DNA of 64,000 nucleotides from the NCBI GenBank assembly GCA_902536385.1, contig CACAWY010000004.1:1-64000 (forward strand). Direction: 5' to 3'. Under the pieces are notes generated by a model, which made no database searches, was not told the origin of the DNA, and worked only from the letters and a program-made list of their open reading frames with translations. The DNA comes from an uncultured Pelagibacteraceae bacterium (GTDB lineage: Bacteria; Pseudomonadota; Alphaproteobacteria; Pelagibacterales; Pelagibacteraceae). Positions 61,959 through 64,000 of the stretch are shown piece by piece; position 1 is the stretch's first letter; each line of letters starts with the position of its first letter. Both the position numbers and the translations under genes were made by a program.

Positions 61959-63359
61959 ATGATAAATAAAATTTATAAAACAATTAACAACAAATTTTCT
62001 AGATTATTTAAATTTATATTTTTCCTAAGATATCTTTTTTCAATTTTTTTTGTCGCATTATTAATAATTTTATTAATTCCCCAAGTTTTTGATTACAAAA
62101 AGAAAGAGCAAATTATCAAGCAGTATCTCTTTAATAACTATGGCTTAAAGATAATAAAAATGGATAATATAGATTTTAATTCTTTTCCAGTTCCAAATTT
62201 ACAAATAAACAACGCAATCATAAATCCTTCCTCAGATAATTTAAGCCTATCATCTCAAAAATTGATTATATATCCAGAGATATTTAGTATTTACAACTAT
62301 AATAATTTCCATGCTAGAAAAATTAAACTCATTAATTCTGTTATAACAACTGATGTAAAATTTATTCAAAATTTTATTAAGGATATTTTTAGTATAGAAA
62401 AAAAGTTTTTTTTTGAGAATTTGAAATTTAATATTTCAGATAACAACAATAATATAATAAATCTTAATAAAATAAGATTTACAAATTATGGCTACAAAAA
62501 AAATGTTATAATAGGTGAGCTCTTTAATAGAAAATTTGAAGTTAATTTAAAAGATAAATATAAAAATATAAGTTTTAAACTTTTAGGGACAGGAATATCC
62601 GCAAAACTAATTTTTTTCGATAATAAGAATTTAAATTATAATGGAAATTTAAAAGGAAAAGTTTTAAGATCAAATTTCAAACTTGACTTCTCGTACGAGA
62701 ATAACTCCTTAAAAATCAGTAATTTTATTTTTAGAGATAAAAAACTTTCATTTAGTAGCAACGGAACCCTTAAATATAAACCTTTTTTTAAAATAGATCT
62801 TAACTCTGAAGTAAAAAATATTGACCCTAAAATTTTAAAAGATTTAGATATTGAACACATACTTAATTCAAAAGAATTAATTAAAAGGTTCAACAGTCAA
62901 ATTAGTATTTCTTTTTTACCCAAAAGATTTTATAATAATTTAATAGATAACTTAGATATCAAAACTCAATTAGCATTCGGTAGACTAAATATTTATAAAA
63001 ATTTCTCAATAGATAAAAGTAAGTTTAATTGTAAAAACAAAATAAATTTATTAGAAGATTACCCAGTACTTCATTTCGACTGTAATCTTTCTACTATGGA
63101 TAAAAGAGAATTATATGAAAAATTTGGAATTAAATATCAAAACAAAAATGAAAAATTAAAATTAGTAATTCGGGGTAACTTAAATATCCTGAATAATACG
63201 ATAAATTTTGACAGTATAGAAATGAACGAAAACTATAACGCTACAATTGAAGACATAAAATATTTTAAGTCATCTTTTGAAAATATCCTGTTCGATAAAA
63301 ATTTCCAAAATATATTTGATTTATCAAAATTAAGAAAATTTATTTTAGAAATTTCTTAA
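61959..63359 (+). CDS. AsmA-like membrane-anchored protein of unknown function
   Basis: I do not recognise a specific function. The 466-residue protein has a positively charged N-terminus, one membrane helix at about residues 24-42 ([16 protein letters not shown]), and then a long Asn/Lys/Ile-rich region of predicted beta strands. This layout, and segments such as [31 protein letters not shown] split by turns, resemble AsmA-family proteins, which are thought to bridge the envelope and aid lipid transport. The match is structural, not by firm motif. It is divergent from uvrD across 44 bases and its TAA overlaps the fumC stop as TTAA. Confidence 0.55.
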   Translation: MINKIYKTINNKFSRLFKFIFFLRYLFSIFFVALLIILLIPQVFDYKKKEQIIKQYLFNNYGLKIIKMDNIDFNSFPVPNLQINNAIINPSSDNLSLSSQKLIIYPEIFSIYNYNNFHARKIKLINSVITTDVKFIQNFIKDIFSIEKKFFFENLKFNISDNNNNIINLNKIRFTNYGYKKNVIIGELFNRKFEVNLKDKYKNISFKLLGTGISAKLIFFDNKNLNYNGNLKGKVLRSNFKLDFSYENNSLKISNFIFRDKKLSFSSNGTLKYKPFFKIDLNSEVKNIDPKILKDLDIEHILNSKELIKRFNSQISISFLPKRFYNNLIDNLDIKTQLAFGRLNIYKNFSIDKSKFNCKNKINLLEDYPVLHFDCNLSTMDKRELYEKFGIKYQNKNEKLKLVIRGNLNILNNTINFDSIEMNENYNATIEDIKYFKSSFENILFDKNFQNIFDLSKLRKFILEIS

Positions 63360-64000
63360 TTTTTAGGTTTAGTCATATTAATGGGACTCATTATTTTATT
63401 ATATTCTTTTTCTTTGATTAATCCTGATTTAATGACCTCATGTTTTAAAGTAGTTCCATTTTTATAAGCAGTTTTTGCAATACTTGCAGCTTTATCATAT
63501 CCAATTTTCGGTGCTAAGGCTGTAACTAGCATTAATGAATTATCTAAAAGATATTTTATTCTTTTTTTATCAGCTTTAATTCCTTTTACACAATAAAGTG
63601 CAAAAGTTTTTGCAGAATCACTCATTATCTCAATAGATTGTAAAATATTATGAATTATTAAAGGTTTAAAAACATTTAGTTCAAAGTGTCCATGAGAACC
63701 TGCCATGGTAATTCCGTTATGATTTCCAATTACTTTCACACAAACCATTGTAACGGCTTCAGACTGAGTTGGATTAACCTTACCTGGCATAATAGAGGAT
63801 CCTGGTTCATTTGATGGCAAAATTAGTTCTCCATAACCAGCTCTTGGGCCTGAACCTAAAAACCTAATATCATTAGCAATTTTCATTAGACATACTGCTG
63901 TGGTATTGAGTGTTCCTGAGAAATTTACAATCTCATCATGGGCTGCTAAAGCCGCAAATTTATTTGAAGTAGGTTTGAATGGGAGTTTTGTAATTTTACT
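63356..64000 (-). CDS. fumC: Class II fumarate hydratase, C-terminal part
   Basis: FumC hydrates fumarate to malate in the TCA cycle. The gene runs off the window end; about 214 residues are visible. The upstream reading frame ([20 protein letters not shown]) continues to the edge, followed by the family signature [16 protein letters not shown] with the catalytic flexible loop. QAEAVTMVC-like [31 protein letters not shown] follows, and then the C-terminal [19 protein letters not shown] segment. Other members of this superfamily (aspartase, argininosuccinate lyase) share the loop, but [13 protein letters not shown] and the end pattern favour fumarase. Confidence 0.93.
   Translation of the reverse strand, partial: SKITKLPFKPTSNKFAALAAHDEIVNFSGTLNTTAVCLMKIANDIRFLGSGPRAGYGELILPSNEPGSSIMPGKVNPTQSEAVTMVCVKVIGNHNGITMAGSHGHFELNVFKPLIIHNILQSIEIMSDSAKTFALYCVKGIKADKKRIKYLLDNSLMLVTALAPKIGYDKAASIAKTAYKNGTTLKHEVIKSGLIKEKEYNKIMSPINMTKPKN

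Overview
This window is strongly AT-rich, gene-dense bacterial chromosome. It encodes alphaproteobacterial core functions: a three-subunit cytochrome bc1 complex (petABC), MidA/NDUFAF7-type methyltransferase, an ELM1-family protein, TrmL, UbiK, MlaA/MlaC and a MarR-response regulator-histidine kinase cassette. Lysine/asparagine/isoleucine-rich proteins, frequent gene overlaps and the absence of mobile DNA point to a streamlined marine alphaproteobacterium of the SAR11 type (Pelagibacterales). That assignment is inferred from composition and gene content; no database search was made.

Layout. 1-3534: end of ispE, tRNA-Gln, cca, then the reverse-strand trmL-hemF-greA operon. 3624-6182: petABC. 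6159-12176: a long reverse-strand run, lgt-midA-pgeF-prs-rplY-pth-ychF. 12228-14855: ubiK, converging on a MarR/response regulator/histidine kinase cassette. 14931-23713: ilvE, the reverse-strand uvrB-folM-like-folB-uvrC-pgsA operon, an aspartate aminotransferase and trxB. 23737-29749: ELM1-like and 2OG-Fe(II) oxygenase genes, then carA-carB on the reverse strand. 29873-34139: yqeY-dnaG-rpoD followed by a CAU-anticodon tRNA. 34141-36698: mlaA-mlaC (reverse), an AmpD-like amidase and RNase P RNA. 36751-54257: a complete and unusual division and cell wall (dcw) cluster. 54327-58177: lpxC, bamD, ligA. 58163-64000: pepP and uvrD (reverse), an AsmA-like protein, and the end of fumC (reverse).

The dcw cluster is the most interesting part. 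Its order is mraZ-ftsZ-rsmH-ftsL-ftsI-murE/murF (one fused ORF)-mraY-murD-ftsW-murG-murC-murB-ddl-ftsQ-ftsA, followed by lpxC. ftsZ is missing from its usual place between ftsA and lpxC and sits directly behind mraZ. The ftsA product has lost the recognisable actin-fold ATP-binding signatures. ftsW carries a one-base frameshift in a T run near its 3' end. Three TGGGN boxes at exact 10-bp period lie over a sigma-70-like promoter before mraZ, matching the MraZ operator known from E. coli.

I found no CRISPR array, insertion sequence, prophage, toxin-antitoxin pair, defence island or clearly undescribed multi-gene system. No stretch longer than about 150 bases lacks a gene or RNA. Every convergent gene pair meets or overlaps at its stop codons, leaving no room for ordinary intrinsic terminators. 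The main leads are deviations inside conserved genes: the rearranged division cluster, the degenerate FtsA, the DnaG zinc-ligand loss, the MurE-MurF fusion and the ftsW frameshift.
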